Source of the DNA: Chromatiaceae bacterium
Lineage (GTDB): Bacteria > Pseudomonadota > Gammaproteobacteria > Chromatiales > Chromatiaceae
Direction of reading: 5' to 3'
Length of the DNA stretch: 64,000 nt
Assembly: GCA_024235395.1 (NCBI GenBank)
Contig: JACKMK010000003.1
Coordinates: 372,001 to 436,000 of the forward strand
The notes beneath the pieces are model-generated. The model searched no databases and had not been told where the DNA came from. It saw only the letters and a list, made by a program, of their open reading frames with translations. A program made the translations under genes and the position numbers. Shown piece after piece: positions 8,418-18,586 of this stretch (positions within the stretch are counted from its first letter, which is position 1; every line of letters starts with the position of its first letter).

Positions 8418-11400
8418 CTAGGCCCCAACAGCTGGTGCCTGCTCCAACCTGTTGCGCCCCATTCGCTTGGCCTGATACAGGGCGGTGTCCGCTCTGCGGA
8501 TCAATTGCTCCGGGCCCTCTTCCGACCCGGGCACGATGGTGGCGCTACCGACGCTGATCGTCACCACAGTGGCTGCAGAAGAATGTGCATGGGGAATCGC
8601 CAACCCTTCGACCGCAAGGCGAACCTTCTCACCTACGTGGCCCGCCCCTTCCGGATCCGTGTCGGGCAGAATCAACATGAACTCCTCACCACCGAAACGC
8701 ACGGCCATGTCGGCGGGACGCCGCATCTGGGTCTGCAAGGCTTCGGCCACCACCTTGAGGCAGTTGTCCCCTGCCTGGTGACCATAGTTGTCATTGAATG
8801 CCTTGAAGTGGTCCACATCGAGCATGATGATCGACAGTGCCTGTTCCTCGCGCCGCAGGCGCGCCCACACCTCGTCCAGATAGGTGTCCCCTCTATGCCG
8901 GTTGGCGACGCCGGTGAGACCGTCACGCTCGGCCAATCCCTGCAGCGCCCGGTTGAGCTGTTCCAGTCGCGCAGTCCGCTCGACCACTTTCTGCTCAAGC
9001 GTCCGGGAGTGTTCCTGCACCTGTTCGTAAAGACGCGCATTTTCGATTGCCACAGAAGCCTGGGCCGCCAGGAGACGTATGATTTCCACACGCTCCTCGG
9101 TGAACACACCGGCGGTCAGGTTGTTCTCCATGTACAAAGCCCCTTCGAAGCGCTCCCGCCGCAGCGGCACACACAGGACCGATGCGGGTTGGCACTCCAG
9201 GACATAAGGGTCGCGCGTGTAGGAACCCTCTTGAGCGGCGTCGTGCAGCACCAGCGCCTCGCCCGTTCGCAACACCTGGCATATCAGGGTCACCGGCAGG
9301 GCGACTTCACCGCCTTCGATTACCGTTACCCAGGCACTGCGCGGTACGTTTTCGTGCCGCCGATTTTTTTTCGGGGGAGCCACTCCCGCTTCCACGGTCA
9401 GCACGCCCTGCCGACGCACGACCAGGCAGCCCCACTCGCCCCCTGCGTTCTCGAGCAGAATCTCCATCGTGATCTTCAACAGGCGCGACAGCACGATCTC
9501 GCCGGAGATCGCCCTCGACGCCTTCATCACAGAGGCCAGATCCAGGTTCAGGGTTTCGCCACCACCATGCAGCGGGGCAGGTGCGCCCTGGACGAGTTCC
9601 CGCAACACCGGAAACTCCTGCTCCATCAGGGTGACCTTGCGACGCGCGCCCCAGCGGTTGTACAGATGATGCGCACCGCGCAGATAGCCTTCCGCCGCCC
9701 TGTCGCGGCCGAGTGCAATCAGATGCCGGGCCGCCCGCTCACTGGCGGCAGCCTCGTCATGCAGAAAACCGCTACTCTGCGCCGCGTTGATCGCTGCATC
9801 GTAGCGCTCCAATGCGCTCTCGCCTGCGCCGTCCAGCCGTTCAAGCTCAGCTGTCATCAAGTACTGGAGATGGCGAAAATTTTCCTCGCAGTTGTCGGCC
9901 CAGCGCGTCATTTGCGCGAGATCCCGCTGCAACCGTTCACGCGTTGCGGCCTTGTCGTCCACGGACATTCTTGGGTAGCAGGAAGCCAGGGTCAGAAATG
10001 CGACGATGTAGAATCGAACGAGTTGGGGTAACGACATCGCCGACTTGATCAGTGAGTCCTGGAGACGCACATGTTCCAGGGCGCGGTTGTAGTCGTTGTA
10101 CAGCAGACAGATCTCGGCACTGTAGATATGGTAATTCGCAATCCCGGTCATGAATCGACGCTGCCGCATCCCCGCCAGACACGCCTGTTCATCGAAACCG
10201 TCGTCGCTCAAGCCAAAGGGTGAATCCGTGAGGCCGAGCAGGTTGCGCTGTAGCTGCAGGAACAGCGTGCCGGAGTCCTGGGAATCCTGATAGGCGCATT
10301 CGCGCACGATCTCCATGTTCTTTACGTGCAGCTGGTGTGCCGTTTCGAGGTCCAGGGTCGGATCCCAGATGACACAGTCCTGGGCGCTGTAGGCCAGATA
10401 CAGCAGGTCACCCGTCTGGTAACCCGCCTCGATGCCCTTGCGAAACCACGGCGCAAGGCTGGACCAGGGATTGCTCCAGTGATGCACGAACATGGCGTAG
10501 ACATAGATCACCCGCGCCCGCAGGGCGATATCATCGAGGCGCTCGTTGATCGCAAGACCCACCCTGCCATACTGATAGCCAACGGCCGGCTCGTTGAGCT
10601 CACCGCACAACAGCATTCCGTAGGCTGCGTAGGCGAAGGCGGACTCGGGACAGTTGCCATGACGCAGCGACAGATTCACCGCCTTCAGTACCAGGTAGGG
10701 AAACAGATTTCCGCTCCCGGACAGGAAAGCGGCAGCGAAGATTTCCATGAACAGTCGCATTGCCATGAGCGTCTCGGCATTTTCGACCGGTGGTGCGCCC
10801 ACGAGATCCGCGATGCGACGACCGCCGAGATTCTCCTCGACGCGGCGCCGTTCCTCGGCGATATCCTCCGCCGAGGGATAGTCGGTGAGCTCGATACCAA
10901 GCAGCGAGAGACCCTGGATGGCAGATTGAATGGAGGCCTCCATCCTGCCCAGAGTGACGTACTGCCGGGTGCGCGTGGCGAGGATGTCGCTACGCTCCAG
11001 ATCCGATCGGGAGCGCTCCAGCATCTCCTCGGTCCACCGTTCGGCTTCGTCGGTACGCCCGGTGAGGTAGGCGCACTGCTGGGACTCTTTCGCCAGCGTC
11101 CACATCATCGCCGGCATCTCCCGCCAGGGATCAGTGGGTAACATCGACTGTGCGGTCCTGAGGTAGTCCGAGGCCGCCTCGTAGTCCGCGGATCGCTTGG
11201 CGCGTACGCCCGCCCTTATGTTGAGTTTCGCAAGCTTTAGTCGTTCTTCGTCGGATTCAATCAGTGGGCGGCCCGCGTTCAGGTGACCCACGATGTCGAT
11301 CAGCCGGTCGTCCGGTACCGTGTCGCCAACGTGCTGCAACATCAGGCGCCCGACGAAAAGATGCACCTCGTTCGTCCGCTGGACCGCAATCAGCGCGTAG

Positions 11401-13490
11401 GCTGCCTGCTGAACGCGGTCGTGCTGAAACCGGTAGCTGGGGTTGAACCCCAAGGGCGCTGCGGCGTCGACCACCAGTCGGTAGTCGCCATGCAGGGGTA
11501 TGACGGTTTGCTGCTTGAGCGCCGGCAGCAGTACCGCTGCGGTTTCGGCAACGGGCTGCTGGTAGACGGCGGAAAGCGTCTTCAGATCGAAAGTGTTCCC
11601 GATGCAGGCAGCCAGCTGCAGTACGCGCTGGGTCGCCGGTTCCAGCCGACGGAGGTTTTCGACCATGAACTCGACAACGTCGCTGCTGACGCCCGACCAG
11701 CGCGCCGCATCCAGGTCCCAGTTCCACGTCCCATCGTCGGGGTCGCGGGTGATCGCGCCCTCTTTGTGTAGTTGGCGCAAAAGTTCGTTGGTGAAAAACG
11801 GATTGCCATGCGCCTTGTCGTAGAGCATCTCGCTGAGCGGAGCGACCTCACTGGGCTCGCGGTTCAATGCATCAGCCACCAGACTGGTCACCGAGCTTAG
11901 GTCGAGCGGCCCGACGCCTTGATGACTCACATTGGGCTGTCCCTCCAGATCGTCGAGCAGCAGTCGCAAGGGATGCCCGGGTCCCACCTCGTTGCTCCGA
12001 TAGGCACCGATTATCAACAGGTGGCTGAGCTCCCGGGAGGTAACCAATCGGTGCAACAGTTCCAGCGTCGGGGCATCACACCATTGCAGATCGTCGAGGA
12101 AGAGCACCACGGGATGCCCTTCGGCGGCGAACACGCTCAGAAAGTTCGTCAAGACGATATGCAATCGATTGCGCGCCTCGACGGGCGGCAGTTCAATCAC
12201 TTCCGGCTGCTGCCCTATGACCAACTCCAGCTCCGGCACCAGATCCACGACCAGACGTGCGTTGGACTTGAGCGCTTTCTGTAACCGCTTGCGCCAGTCC
12301 GCCAGTCGCTCTTCGGGTTCGGCCAGTATTTGTTGAACCAGACCACGCAGGGCGGTCGCCAGCACCGTATAGGTATCGCCGTGTTGGAACTGCTGGAACT
12401 TTCCCTGGACCAGGAATCCACGCTCACGCACCGAGGGTTTGTCGATCTCGTTGACCAGGGCCGATTTGCCCACGCCCGGTGAGCCATGCACCAGGCAGAA
12501 TTCGACCCGCCCGCGCACCACCGATTCAAACAGGTGAAACAGATGCTCCAGTTCGTGCCGGCGGCCATAAAGGCTCTGCGGCAGAATAAACCGCTTGGCG
12601 AGGTCGAGTTCCCCCAGCGCGAAGGGCTCGATCTCCCCCTTCGTCGCCAGCTCGTCCGCACAGCGTGCCAGATCGTGCATCAGCCCCTCGGCGGTCTGAT
12701 ACCGCGCCTCCGGACTCTTCGACAAGAGTTTCAGCACGATGCCCGATACCGCCTCTGGCACCTCGGGAGACAGTTCGTGGGGTGGCTGCGGCAGACGGCA
12801 GATATGGCAGTAGACCCACTCCAATACGGTCTCGGCATCGAATGGCCGCCGCCCGGTGAGCAGTTCGAACAGCATGACGCCAAGGGAATAGTAGTCGGAA
12901 CGGTAGTCGAGATCGCGGCTCATGCGGCCGGTCTGCTCGGGGGAAATGTACGGCAGGGGCCCTTCCGGGTACGTGGACGCCTCGCTTCCCTGGCGCTCCT
13001 GTTCCAGTTCCGAGGCGATGCCGAATCCGGCCAGACGGATCTCGCCGGAATCGGGATCGAACAACACGTGATCGGGCGTCAGCGCCTTGTGCACGATGTC
13101 TCGGGAATGGATGGCGCCAAGGGTCCTTGCCAGGCGCCAGGCAATATCGAGCACCTCTCCCAAAGGTAGACCCCGACCCTTCGATGCGGCCATGCGCTGC
13201 AACAGCGAACCAGGCATGGGCTCGCAGACCATGGCCAGGTTGCCTCCACCGTGAGGCAGCAAGCCATCGACCTTCAGCACACCGTCGACGTCGTTCAGCT
13301 TCCCGGCAATGGCGCCATCGCGTCTCAGTTCGGCAAGCTGCTTGGGATGAGGATACGCTGCATCCAACGTCACCACGTGCACCGGGGCGCGGTCCGTCAG
13401 GCGCATGCCGCGATATACGACGCGACCACCTTCCCGATGCAGAACGGCGTCGATCTCGTACCCCGGCAGCTGGAGGCTGGAGGCGTTCAC
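8418..13490 (-). CDS. Giant signalling protein: pseudokinase - STAND/AAA ATPase - helical repeats - GAF - GGDEF
   Basis: 1690 residues. Residues ~10-275 have a Ser/Thr-kinase fold, but the catalytic residues are gone: the VAIK Lys is Val40, HRD is H134-K-A136, and DFG is G155-F-G157, so this is a pseudokinase. Residues ~300-600 are an AAA16/STAND ATPase (Walker A GSPGVGKSAL near 335, Walker B VVLFLDDLQW). A long TPR-like helical region follows, a GAF domain (~1310-1480), a short coiled coil (EHSRTLEQKVVERTARLEQL) and a GGDEF domain with GGEEF near 1599 and an RPAD inhibitory I-site five residues before it. The cyclase should make c-di-GMP with product inhibition. It resembles bacterial kinase/ATPase/histidine-kinase giants, with GGDEF replacing the histidine kinase. 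Confidence 0.92.
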   Translation of the reverse strand: MNASSLQLPGYEIDAVLHREGGRVVYRGMRLTDRAPVHVVTLDAAYPHPKQLAELRRDGAIAGKLNDVDGVLKVDGLLPHGGGNLAMVCEPMPGSLLQRMAASKGRGLPLGEVLDIAWRLARTLGAIHSRDIVHKALTPDHVLFDPDSGEIRLAGFGIASELEQERQGSEASTYPEGPLPYISPEQTGRMSRDLDYRSDYYSLGVMLFELLTGRRPFDAETVLEWVYCHICRLPQPPHELSPEVPEAVSGIVLKLLSKSPEARYQTAEGLMHDLARCADELATKGEIEPFALGELDLAKRFILPQSLYGRRHELEHLFHLFESVVRGRVEFCLVHGSPGVGKSALVNEIDKPSVRERGFLVQGKFQQFQHGDTYTVLATALRGLVQQILAEPEERLADWRKRLQKALKSNARLVVDLVPELELVIGQQPEVIELPPVEARNRLHIVLTNFLSVFAAEGHPVVLFLDDLQWCDAPTLELLHRLVTSRELSHLLIIGAYRSNEVGPGHPLRLLLDDLEGQPNVSHQGVGPLDLSSVTSLVADALNREPSEVAPLSEMLYDKAHGNPFFTNELLRQLHKEGAITRDPDDGTWNWDLDAARWSGVSSDVVEFMVENLRRLEPATQRVLQLAACIGNTFDLKTLSAVYQQPVAETAAVLLPALKQQTVIPLHGDYRLVVDAAAPLGFNPSYRFQHDRVQQAAYALIAVQRTNEVHLFVGRLMLQHVGDTVPDDRLIDIVGHLNAGRPLIESDEERLKLAKLNIRAGVRAKRSADYEAASDYLRTAQSMLPTDPWREMPAMMWTLAKESQQCAYLTGRTDEAERWTEEMLERSRSDLERSDILATRTRQYVTLGRMEASIQSAIQGLSLLGIELTDYPSAEDIAEERRRVEENLGGRRIADLVGAPPVENAETLMAMRLFMEIFAAAFLSGSGNLFPYLVLKAVNLSLRHGNCPESAFAYAAYGMLLCGELNEPAVGYQYGRVGLAINERLDDIALRARVIYVYAMFVHHWSNPWSSLAPWFRKGIEAGYQTGDLLYLAYSAQDCVIWDPTLDLETAHQLHVKNMEIVRECAYQDSQDSGTLFLQLQRNLLGLTDSPFGLSDDGFDEQACLAGMRQRRFMTGIANYHIYSAEICLLYNDYNRALEHVRLQDSLIKSAMSLPQLVRFYIVAFLTLASCYPRMSVDDKAATRERLQRDLAQMTRWADNCEENFRHLQYLMTAELERLDGAGESALERYDAAINAAQSSGFLHDEAAASERAARHLIALGRDRAAEGYLRGAHHLYNRWGARRKVTLMEQEFPVLRELVQGAPAPLHGGGETLNLDLASVMKASRAISGEIVLSRLLKITMEILLENAGGEWGCLVVRRQGVLTVEAGVAPPKKNRRHENVPRSAWVTVIEGGEVALPVTLICQVLRTGEALVLHDAAQEGSYTRDPYVLECQPASVLCVPLRRERFEGALYMENNLTAGVFTEERVEIIRLLAAQASVAIENARLYEQVQEHSRTLEQKVVERTARLEQLNRALQGLAERDGLTGVANRHRGDTYLDEVWARLRREEQALSIIMLDVDHFKAFNDNYGHQAGDNCLKVVAEALQTQMRRPADMAVRFGGEEFMLILPDTDPEGAGHVGEKVRLAVEGLAIPHAHSSAATVVTISVGSATIVPGSEEGPEQLIRRADTALYQAKRMGRNRLEQAPAVGA

Positions 13491-13517
13491 ACTCAGGATC
13501 TCTGCAGTGGACGGCTG

Positions 13518-14231
13518 TCAGATGCCGAACATACGGTCGAACGTCGCGGCGAAATCCTCGCGCGCCGTGTCGCGCAACGGTGCGCCATGGCCGCACAACA
13601 CATGCTTGAACGGCAACGCCTTGAGACGAATGAAATCTTCTCCGTCTGGCGCCGCCCGTTGGACCCAGACCGGACCGAGGTTGGCCGGCGTGAAAAAACC
13701 CATCTGCTGCATCAACGCCCGGGATGAATCGGAGAAAAATTCGTCGGGTGCCAGCCAGTTCTGTAGGGCATCACAGGCGATCAAAATGCCGTCTTCCGTG
13801 TCCAGACGCAATATGCCCTCGGGGATCTGGGTGGTGCGGAATTCGAACAGGGAAGCGTTCGGGATGGGCAGCGAATCCGGCGCCAGGGTTCGCGTCGCTT
13901 CGAGCCCGGACTCATGCTCCATACCCGGCATTGCCCAATATTCGGCATCGTATCGATCCACATAGAACGGGTCGTCCCGGCCGTGCAGCGAACCCAGACG
14001 CACCACGTCTGTCACCCTGCCGAGGCGATCGAGGTCGGCCAACCCGGCTTCGTCCAGGCGCACGCTGTTGATAACGACCAGGCGTTCGCCATCGCGCACC
14101 ACGGTCATGTTGCGGCTGAACTTCCAGTCCAGATCGTGAAGGACGGTTTCCATCGCACCGCTGACGAAATACACGTCGGGAAAGACCTCCTCGAGGTTTC
14201 CGTGGGGCAGTGCCGGGGGAAATTGATCCAT
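13518..14231 (-). CDS. Metallo-beta-lactamase-fold-like protein, function unknown
   Basis: 237 residues. The layout LPHGNLEEVFPDVYFVSGA, VVRDGERLVVINSVRL, VVRLGSLHGRDDPFYVDRY, ILIACDALQNW and HVLCGHGAPL follows the strand and ligand order of metallo-beta-lactamase-fold hydrolases, but the classical HxHxDH is reduced to a single HGRDD. Metal binding is therefore uncertain and the protein may be a DUF4336-like relative. No signal peptide. It sits 27 bp downstream of the giant sensor gene's opposite neighbour, i.e. just upstream of that gene on the same strand, and 17 bp after the gamma-glutamylcyclotransferase-like gene. The three could form one operon. Confidence 0.6.
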   Translation of the reverse strand: MDQFPPALPHGNLEEVFPDVYFVSGAMETVLHDLDWKFSRNMTVVRDGERLVVINSVRLDEAGLADLDRLGRVTDVVRLGSLHGRDDPFYVDRYDAEYWAMPGMEHESGLEATRTLAPDSLPIPNASLFEFRTTQIPEGILRLDTEDGILIACDALQNWLAPDEFFSDSSRALMQQMGFFTPANLGPVWVQRAAPDGEDFIRLKALPFKHVLCGHGAPLRDTAREDFAATFDRMFGI

Positions 14232-14248
14232 TGTTCAATCCTCAGTTC

Positions 14249-15094
14249 TTATCTGTAGTCGATGCGACCCACGTAGCGATACTCCCTGGCGTACTCGTTG
14301 AGATAGCCATTGAGGTAGTCTCGCTGGGCCTCGCTGAGGCGTCCATGCAGGATGTCATCCATCGATTCTGTGCCGTCACTCGTGTCCAACCGCTTGAGAT
14401 GGAACAGCGTCATGTCGCGGCCGCCGAAGAAACCTTTCAGGTACTCGTGCAGGGGGCGCGCATCGGACATGTCGAAAACCGCGCCGTAGAGCGAGGTGTA
14501 CGCCGGAAACTGCGCCAGAGCGGCGGTGTCGAAAACGGGATGGTCTCCCGACGGCGGCACGAACGGTGGGTATGGGTCGGTCCGATGGACTGCTTGAGCC
14601 ATGAGGTCGCCTAGGTAGCCAGTATCGAGACCCGCCTGACGCGCACCGTCGACAACAATGTTGAGGTACCGTCGACTGGGCAGACAACGATCGTCGATGA
14701 ATTCAGGCATACCGACGTAGGTCAACGCAGACACCCGCCCGCCGTCCGTCTCCACGTCGACGGTGATGCGGTCATAGCCGTGGCCAAGGGCCTCCATCGC
14801 ATCGAGGGGCGAAAGCGCATCGTCGGGACATTCATGAAGGACACCGAGCACGCGGTCACCGGGAACCTCGGAACGTTCGATATTGCCGACTCCGCCCTCG
14901 TGGCGAAAGAAATGCTGCACATTGAAACGCAGACGCCACCCGTACAGCTCGGCACGCCGTGACGCCAAGGGCTCTACGCCCTTGGCTCGAAGTGCAGTGA
15001 GGCTCATGTTCGAGCCGTAGCCAAAGTAACGGAACACGCCGCTATCAACCGCCGTTTCGTGGGTCCCCGGGAAGCTAGCGGCCAAGCGGTGCAT
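14249..15094 (-). CDS. Gamma-glutamylcyclotransferase-like (GGCT fold) protein
   Basis: 281 residues from the ATG at 15094 (GGGATCAAAGA upstream), chosen because the family hallmark FGYGSNM falls at residues 24-30 and the longer reading adds low-complexity sequence. LDAMEALGHGYDRITV supplies the conserved acidic residue expected for the GGCT active site. Family enzymes cyclise gamma-glutamyl amides to 5-oxoproline, in glutathione turnover for example. The C-terminal ~110 residues (SRRYLNIVVDGARQAGLDTGYL...) are an extension commonly attached to this fold. Likely co-transcribed with the MBL-like gene 17 bp downstream. Confidence 0.85.
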   Translation of the reverse strand: MHRLAASFPGTHETAVDSGVFRYFGYGSNMSLTALRAKGVEPLASRRAELYGWRLRFNVQHFFRHEGGVGNIERSEVPGDRVLGVLHECPDDALSPLDAMEALGHGYDRITVDVETDGGRVSALTYVGMPEFIDDRCLPSRRYLNIVVDGARQAGLDTGYLGDLMAQAVHRTDPYPPFVPPSGDHPVFDTAALAQFPAYTSLYGAVFDMSDARPLHEYLKGFFGGRDMTLFHLKRLDTSDGTESMDDILHGRLSEAQRDYLNGYLNEYAREYRYVGRIDYR

Positions 15095-15353
15095 TCTTTG
15101 ATCCCGCTGTCGACGGTAGACCGGCTCCGTCGGGAGCCCATTCGAAGCCAGCGGCCGGGTTGACTGTCTTGCTGCGACGGTCGAGGGGTGCGCAGTGCGC
15201 CATGTACCCTTGAATTGCCGTGTCGCCTTGCTAATTTGAATGGTCTGAGGCCATTCGAGACAGTCAAGAAATGGGGCGCTTGCACACCTCGGGTCCAATC
15301 GACAGATTCTCCGGGACCCCCTTAGTAATTTTCAGTATCAAGGATTGACCCGA

Positions 15354-16394
15354 ATGATAGGGGCCAGGAATCAGCAGGGCGAACCCGTGGATTGGTGGTT
15401 CATCTACAAGACCCCCGAGCACGCCGGAACCGCCGCGAACAAGGGGTTCGATTTCCTGTACTTCGATCCCGTTTCCGGTGTCCTGGCTCTATCCCCCGTC
15501 GGATTGGACCAGGACGACCAGGCCTTGAGTCACACCCTGAAAGGGGTCTTCAATGCGCCGGACAGCGCGGGGTTTATCGTCTTCAACGACGAGCACGTCG
15601 ACAGCCGGGAAAACAGTTCCGAGAAAGGTCATTGCAAAGGCATTCTGGCTTTCGACAGGCGTAGTGACTCCGGGCTCTTCCTGCTCCACTCGACGCCACG
15701 GTTTCCCGCTCTCGGCGACGTCACCTTGCCCACAGACGAGGCCATCTACGGTCAGTCCTTCATCTGCGTAACCCTGCCGGACTATCAAACGGCGAATCTG
15801 ATCGCCGGGCAGATGTTGTGTCAGCAGAACCCGCAGATCCTTACAGAGAGTTCACGCATGCCGTCGACCCTCCAGAACGATGAACCGCTCGCCAGCTTGT
15901 TTCACGGCACTGCAATCGACGAGTCGAAGCAACCATCGACGCTTCGCATCAAGTCCAGGGGAGGCCTGGATTTCTTGCTCATCGCCAAGAGCAGAAAGTG
16001 GGGCGAGGACTTCTGGCTCGATCTGGTCTCGCCGGCATTGAACGCCGATCTGGTGGTTGAAACCTGGCGGCGTGGCATGGTTACGCCACTGCATGACAGT
16101 CGCTCATCGGATTTTGACGAAGATACGCTGACGCTGTGTTTCAAACTGGGCGCTTCGTCGACCTACGAATGGCCCTACACCAAGGATCATGCGAAGTGGG
16201 CGGTTTCCCTGAAGAACGCGTTGAGTACCCAACCCTGGGTGTGCGTTGCCGATCTCAATCGCATGGTATCGCAAGAGAAACGCGGCGGCGGCAGCCTGTG
16301 TTTTCAGGAACCCCGCCTATGGGAAGCCTTGAAGGATGCCGAAGCAAAGCTGCATACAGAGCGTGTCCAACCGGAATCCACTTTATCGAGATGA
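15354..16394 (+). CDS. Deoxyribonuclease II family protein
   Basis: 346 residues. The ATG at 15354 has AGGA 9 nt upstream; the TTG at 15345 directly abuts that site and is rejected. DNase II marks are present in order: VDWWFIYKTP (~12-21), the catalytic-type HSTPRFP (~112-118), YGQSFICVTL (~133-142) and a second catalytic-type TKDHAKWAVS (~275-284). DNase II cuts DNA without metal at acidic pH and is best known from animal lysosomes; bacterial homologues are sporadic. No signal peptide is seen. The gene is followed 3 nt later by the phospholipase C-like gene, so they are one operon. Confidence 0.88.
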   Translation: MIGARNQQGEPVDWWFIYKTPEHAGTAANKGFDFLYFDPVSGVLALSPVGLDQDDQALSHTLKGVFNAPDSAGFIVFNDEHVDSRENSSEKGHCKGILAFDRRSDSGLFLLHSTPRFPALGDVTLPTDEAIYGQSFICVTLPDYQTANLIAGQMLCQQNPQILTESSRMPSTLQNDEPLASLFHGTAIDESKQPSTLRIKSRGGLDFLLIAKSRKWGEDFWLDLVSPALNADLVVETWRRGMVTPLHDSRSSDFDEDTLTLCFKLGASSTYEWPYTKDHAKWAVSLKNALSTQPWVCVADLNRMVSQEKRGGGSLCFQEPRLWEALKDAEAKLHTERVQPESTLSR

Positions 16395-16397
16395 TGC

Positions 16398-18569
16398 ATG
16401 ACAGCGCATTCGAATATGACGTGTGTGAATGACTTCCTGATCTGCCGAGATCGCACAACCGATGCTTACTGTGTCTTTCGGGTCGATCCGGACGCGGAAG
16501 CCGTGCTCACGCGGGTTGAGACGGGCGCCAAAGCCTCTTTCGACCCGAGCTATCGCATGGCGCAGATCGGCGGGTATCTGTTGCAATGGAGTCCGCTTTG
16601 CCAGCAAGACGGTGAACCGGGCTATCACTACAGGCTCCTGGCGTTCGACGCCACCGCCTCGGATCCGCTGAACGGACAGGCACTCCAACAAGGCTTCTGG
16701 GAGAAGAAGAAGTTCTGGGGTTACCGGGCCTATTACAGCGCCAATCCCGACGAGGACCGGCAACTGGACCTCATTCCGATGACGGGTTTCGTCCTCAGCA
16801 TGATCCCGGCCAAGGGCCGGGGTACGTTCGAGCTCTGGAACTTAGACCCGCAAGCGAACAACCCTGGCCAGGCCGATCCCATCCCCCACCCGTATACGGG
16901 TCAGGGCGGCTTCGCATTGATCAAAGAAGGCCACTCCTTGATCCCCATCGGCAATTACGTGCTGGACCGCTTGCCCGGCGGCAGCCGTTTTCGCCTGTGG
17001 AGCTTCGACCCCCAACTGCATCCCCCACTCTCATTGCCCGCAGTCCGGGAGGGTCGATGGACACAGGTAGACGGACGTCATCGGCTGACGGCCATCGGCA
17101 ACCACATACTGGACTGGAACCCGGAGGATGGCAGCTTCCGGCTGTGGGGTTTTGACCCCGATGACGCCAAGGTCCTTATCGGCCCAGTGCGGGAGGGAAG
17201 GCTGCCGTCCGAGATCGGCGTCGATGCGTCGCTGACGGGTTTTCAGCCGCGGATACCCGTGCAGGCACAAGGCGCGGAGGTGCCGGGCACCATCGAGTTC
17301 ATGCGCACGAAGATCAAGCATGTCGTTTATTACATGCTGGAGAGCCGCTCCTTCGACAACGTCTGCGGCTGGTTATATGAACACGGAGACCAGGGCTGCC
17401 GCTACCTCGGTTCACAGGAACCCTTCGACGGCGCGAGCACGGCCAATTTCAATCTGGACGGAACGCGCAAGGTCCACGTCAGCCAGTTCAAAGACGGCGT
17501 GCTGAGCGAGGACTGGGACCTGATGGCCGTCAATCAGGACCCCTTCCACGACACCACCGACAATCTGCAACAGATGTTTGCCGAGCCGCCCGGCTACTGG
17601 GGACGCGCCAGGCCCGATATGGGCGGTTTCATCCTCAACAACGCCAATCCCCAGGTGATGGAGTCTTTCACCCCGGCGCAACTGCCGGTGCTCAATGGCC
17701 TGGCACGCAGTTTCGGGATCTCCGACCGATGGTTCTGCTCGGTCCCCGGCGGTACCGACGTCAACCGCGCATTCTCCGTCACGGGTTCCGCGTTCAACCG
17801 GCTGGGTACCTGGGAGGGAGGCAACGCCTACAAATACTGGCCCGATGCGCCTCATCGCCAATCCCTCTGGAAGGTACTCTGGAGCCACGGCATCACGGAC
17901 TGGAAGATCTACAACGCGGTGCTCTGGGAAGATTTCGTCTTCACCTATCAACTCTACCTGAAGGGACAGATCCCCTCGGTCGATGCCGCCCCAACGTCGT
18001 TCATCGCGGGCCTCGAACAGTTCAAGCAGGATGCCCGCAGCGGCAACCTGCCGGCCTTCAGTTTCCTGGAGCCTGTCTGGATCGCGCCGTCCGGAGCCAC
18101 GTCGTACCATCCCGGCGCGGACCTGGTTCCCGCCGAGAGGGCGTTGAACGATATCTACGAGGCAATCAAGAGTGGGCCGGGCTGGGAGCAGACGCTGTTG
18201 GTCGTCACCTTCGACAAGAACAACGGCCTCTACGACCATGTCGCACCACCCTATGCCAGGAAACCCTGGCCGAATGATATGAACGATGGATTCGCCTATG
18301 ACGTGATGGGCCCCAGAGTGCCGACCGTAATGGTCTCGCCCTGGATCGAGGCACAGACTGTCATCCGTGCCGAAGGAGACGTGCCCTTCGACTCGACCTC
18401 CTTCGCCGCGACACTCCTTCGCTGGTTTGGCGTGCCCGAGAACCTCTGGGGCCTCGGCGATCGCATAGCTCTCGCACCAACTTTCGAGAAGATCCTTCAG
18501 GCCACGACGCCGAGAACGGATGCACCGACCTTTTCGCCGCCGTACGACAAGTCGTTCCCCAGGGAGTAG
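16398..18569 (+). CDS. Phosphoesterase of the phospholipase C / acid phosphatase AcpA family with N-terminal repeat domain
   Basis: 723 residues. Residues ~10-290 contain repeats of the form IGNYxLDxxPxxGxFRLWxFDP, probably a small beta-propeller. Residues ~300-700 match the bacterial PLC/AcpA family: IKHVVYYMLESRSFDNV (~308), VPGGTDVNRAFSVTGS as nucleophile loop, and VVTFDKNNGLYDHVAPP (~602). In AcpA the metal is held by an Glu-Asn pair near the start and an Asp-Glu pair later; here these read E-S and D-K, so metal binding or activity may differ. No signal peptide. It begins 3 nt after the DNase II gene, implying co-translation and perhaps joint delivery to attack DNA and lipid. Confidence 0.88.
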   Translation: MTAHSNMTCVNDFLICRDRTTDAYCVFRVDPDAEAVLTRVETGAKASFDPSYRMAQIGGYLLQWSPLCQQDGEPGYHYRLLAFDATASDPLNGQALQQGFWEKKKFWGYRAYYSANPDEDRQLDLIPMTGFVLSMIPAKGRGTFELWNLDPQANNPGQADPIPHPYTGQGGFALIKEGHSLIPIGNYVLDRLPGGSRFRLWSFDPQLHPPLSLPAVREGRWTQVDGRHRLTAIGNHILDWNPEDGSFRLWGFDPDDAKVLIGPVREGRLPSEIGVDASLTGFQPRIPVQAQGAEVPGTIEFMRTKIKHVVYYMLESRSFDNVCGWLYEHGDQGCRYLGSQEPFDGASTANFNLDGTRKVHVSQFKDGVLSEDWDLMAVNQDPFHDTTDNLQQMFAEPPGYWGRARPDMGGFILNNANPQVMESFTPAQLPVLNGLARSFGISDRWFCSVPGGTDVNRAFSVTGSAFNRLGTWEGGNAYKYWPDAPHRQSLWKVLWSHGITDWKIYNAVLWEDFVFTYQLYLKGQIPSVDAAPTSFIAGLEQFKQDARSGNLPAFSFLEPVWIAPSGATSYHPGADLVPAERALNDIYEAIKSGPGWEQTLLVVTFDKNNGLYDHVAPPYARKPWPNDMNDGFAYDVMGPRVPTVMVSPWIEAQTVIRAEGDVPFDSTSFAATLLRWFGVPENLWGLGDRIALAPTFEKILQATTPRTDAPTFSPPYDKSFPRE

Positions 18570-18586
18570 CTTCGACGCATGTAGGC

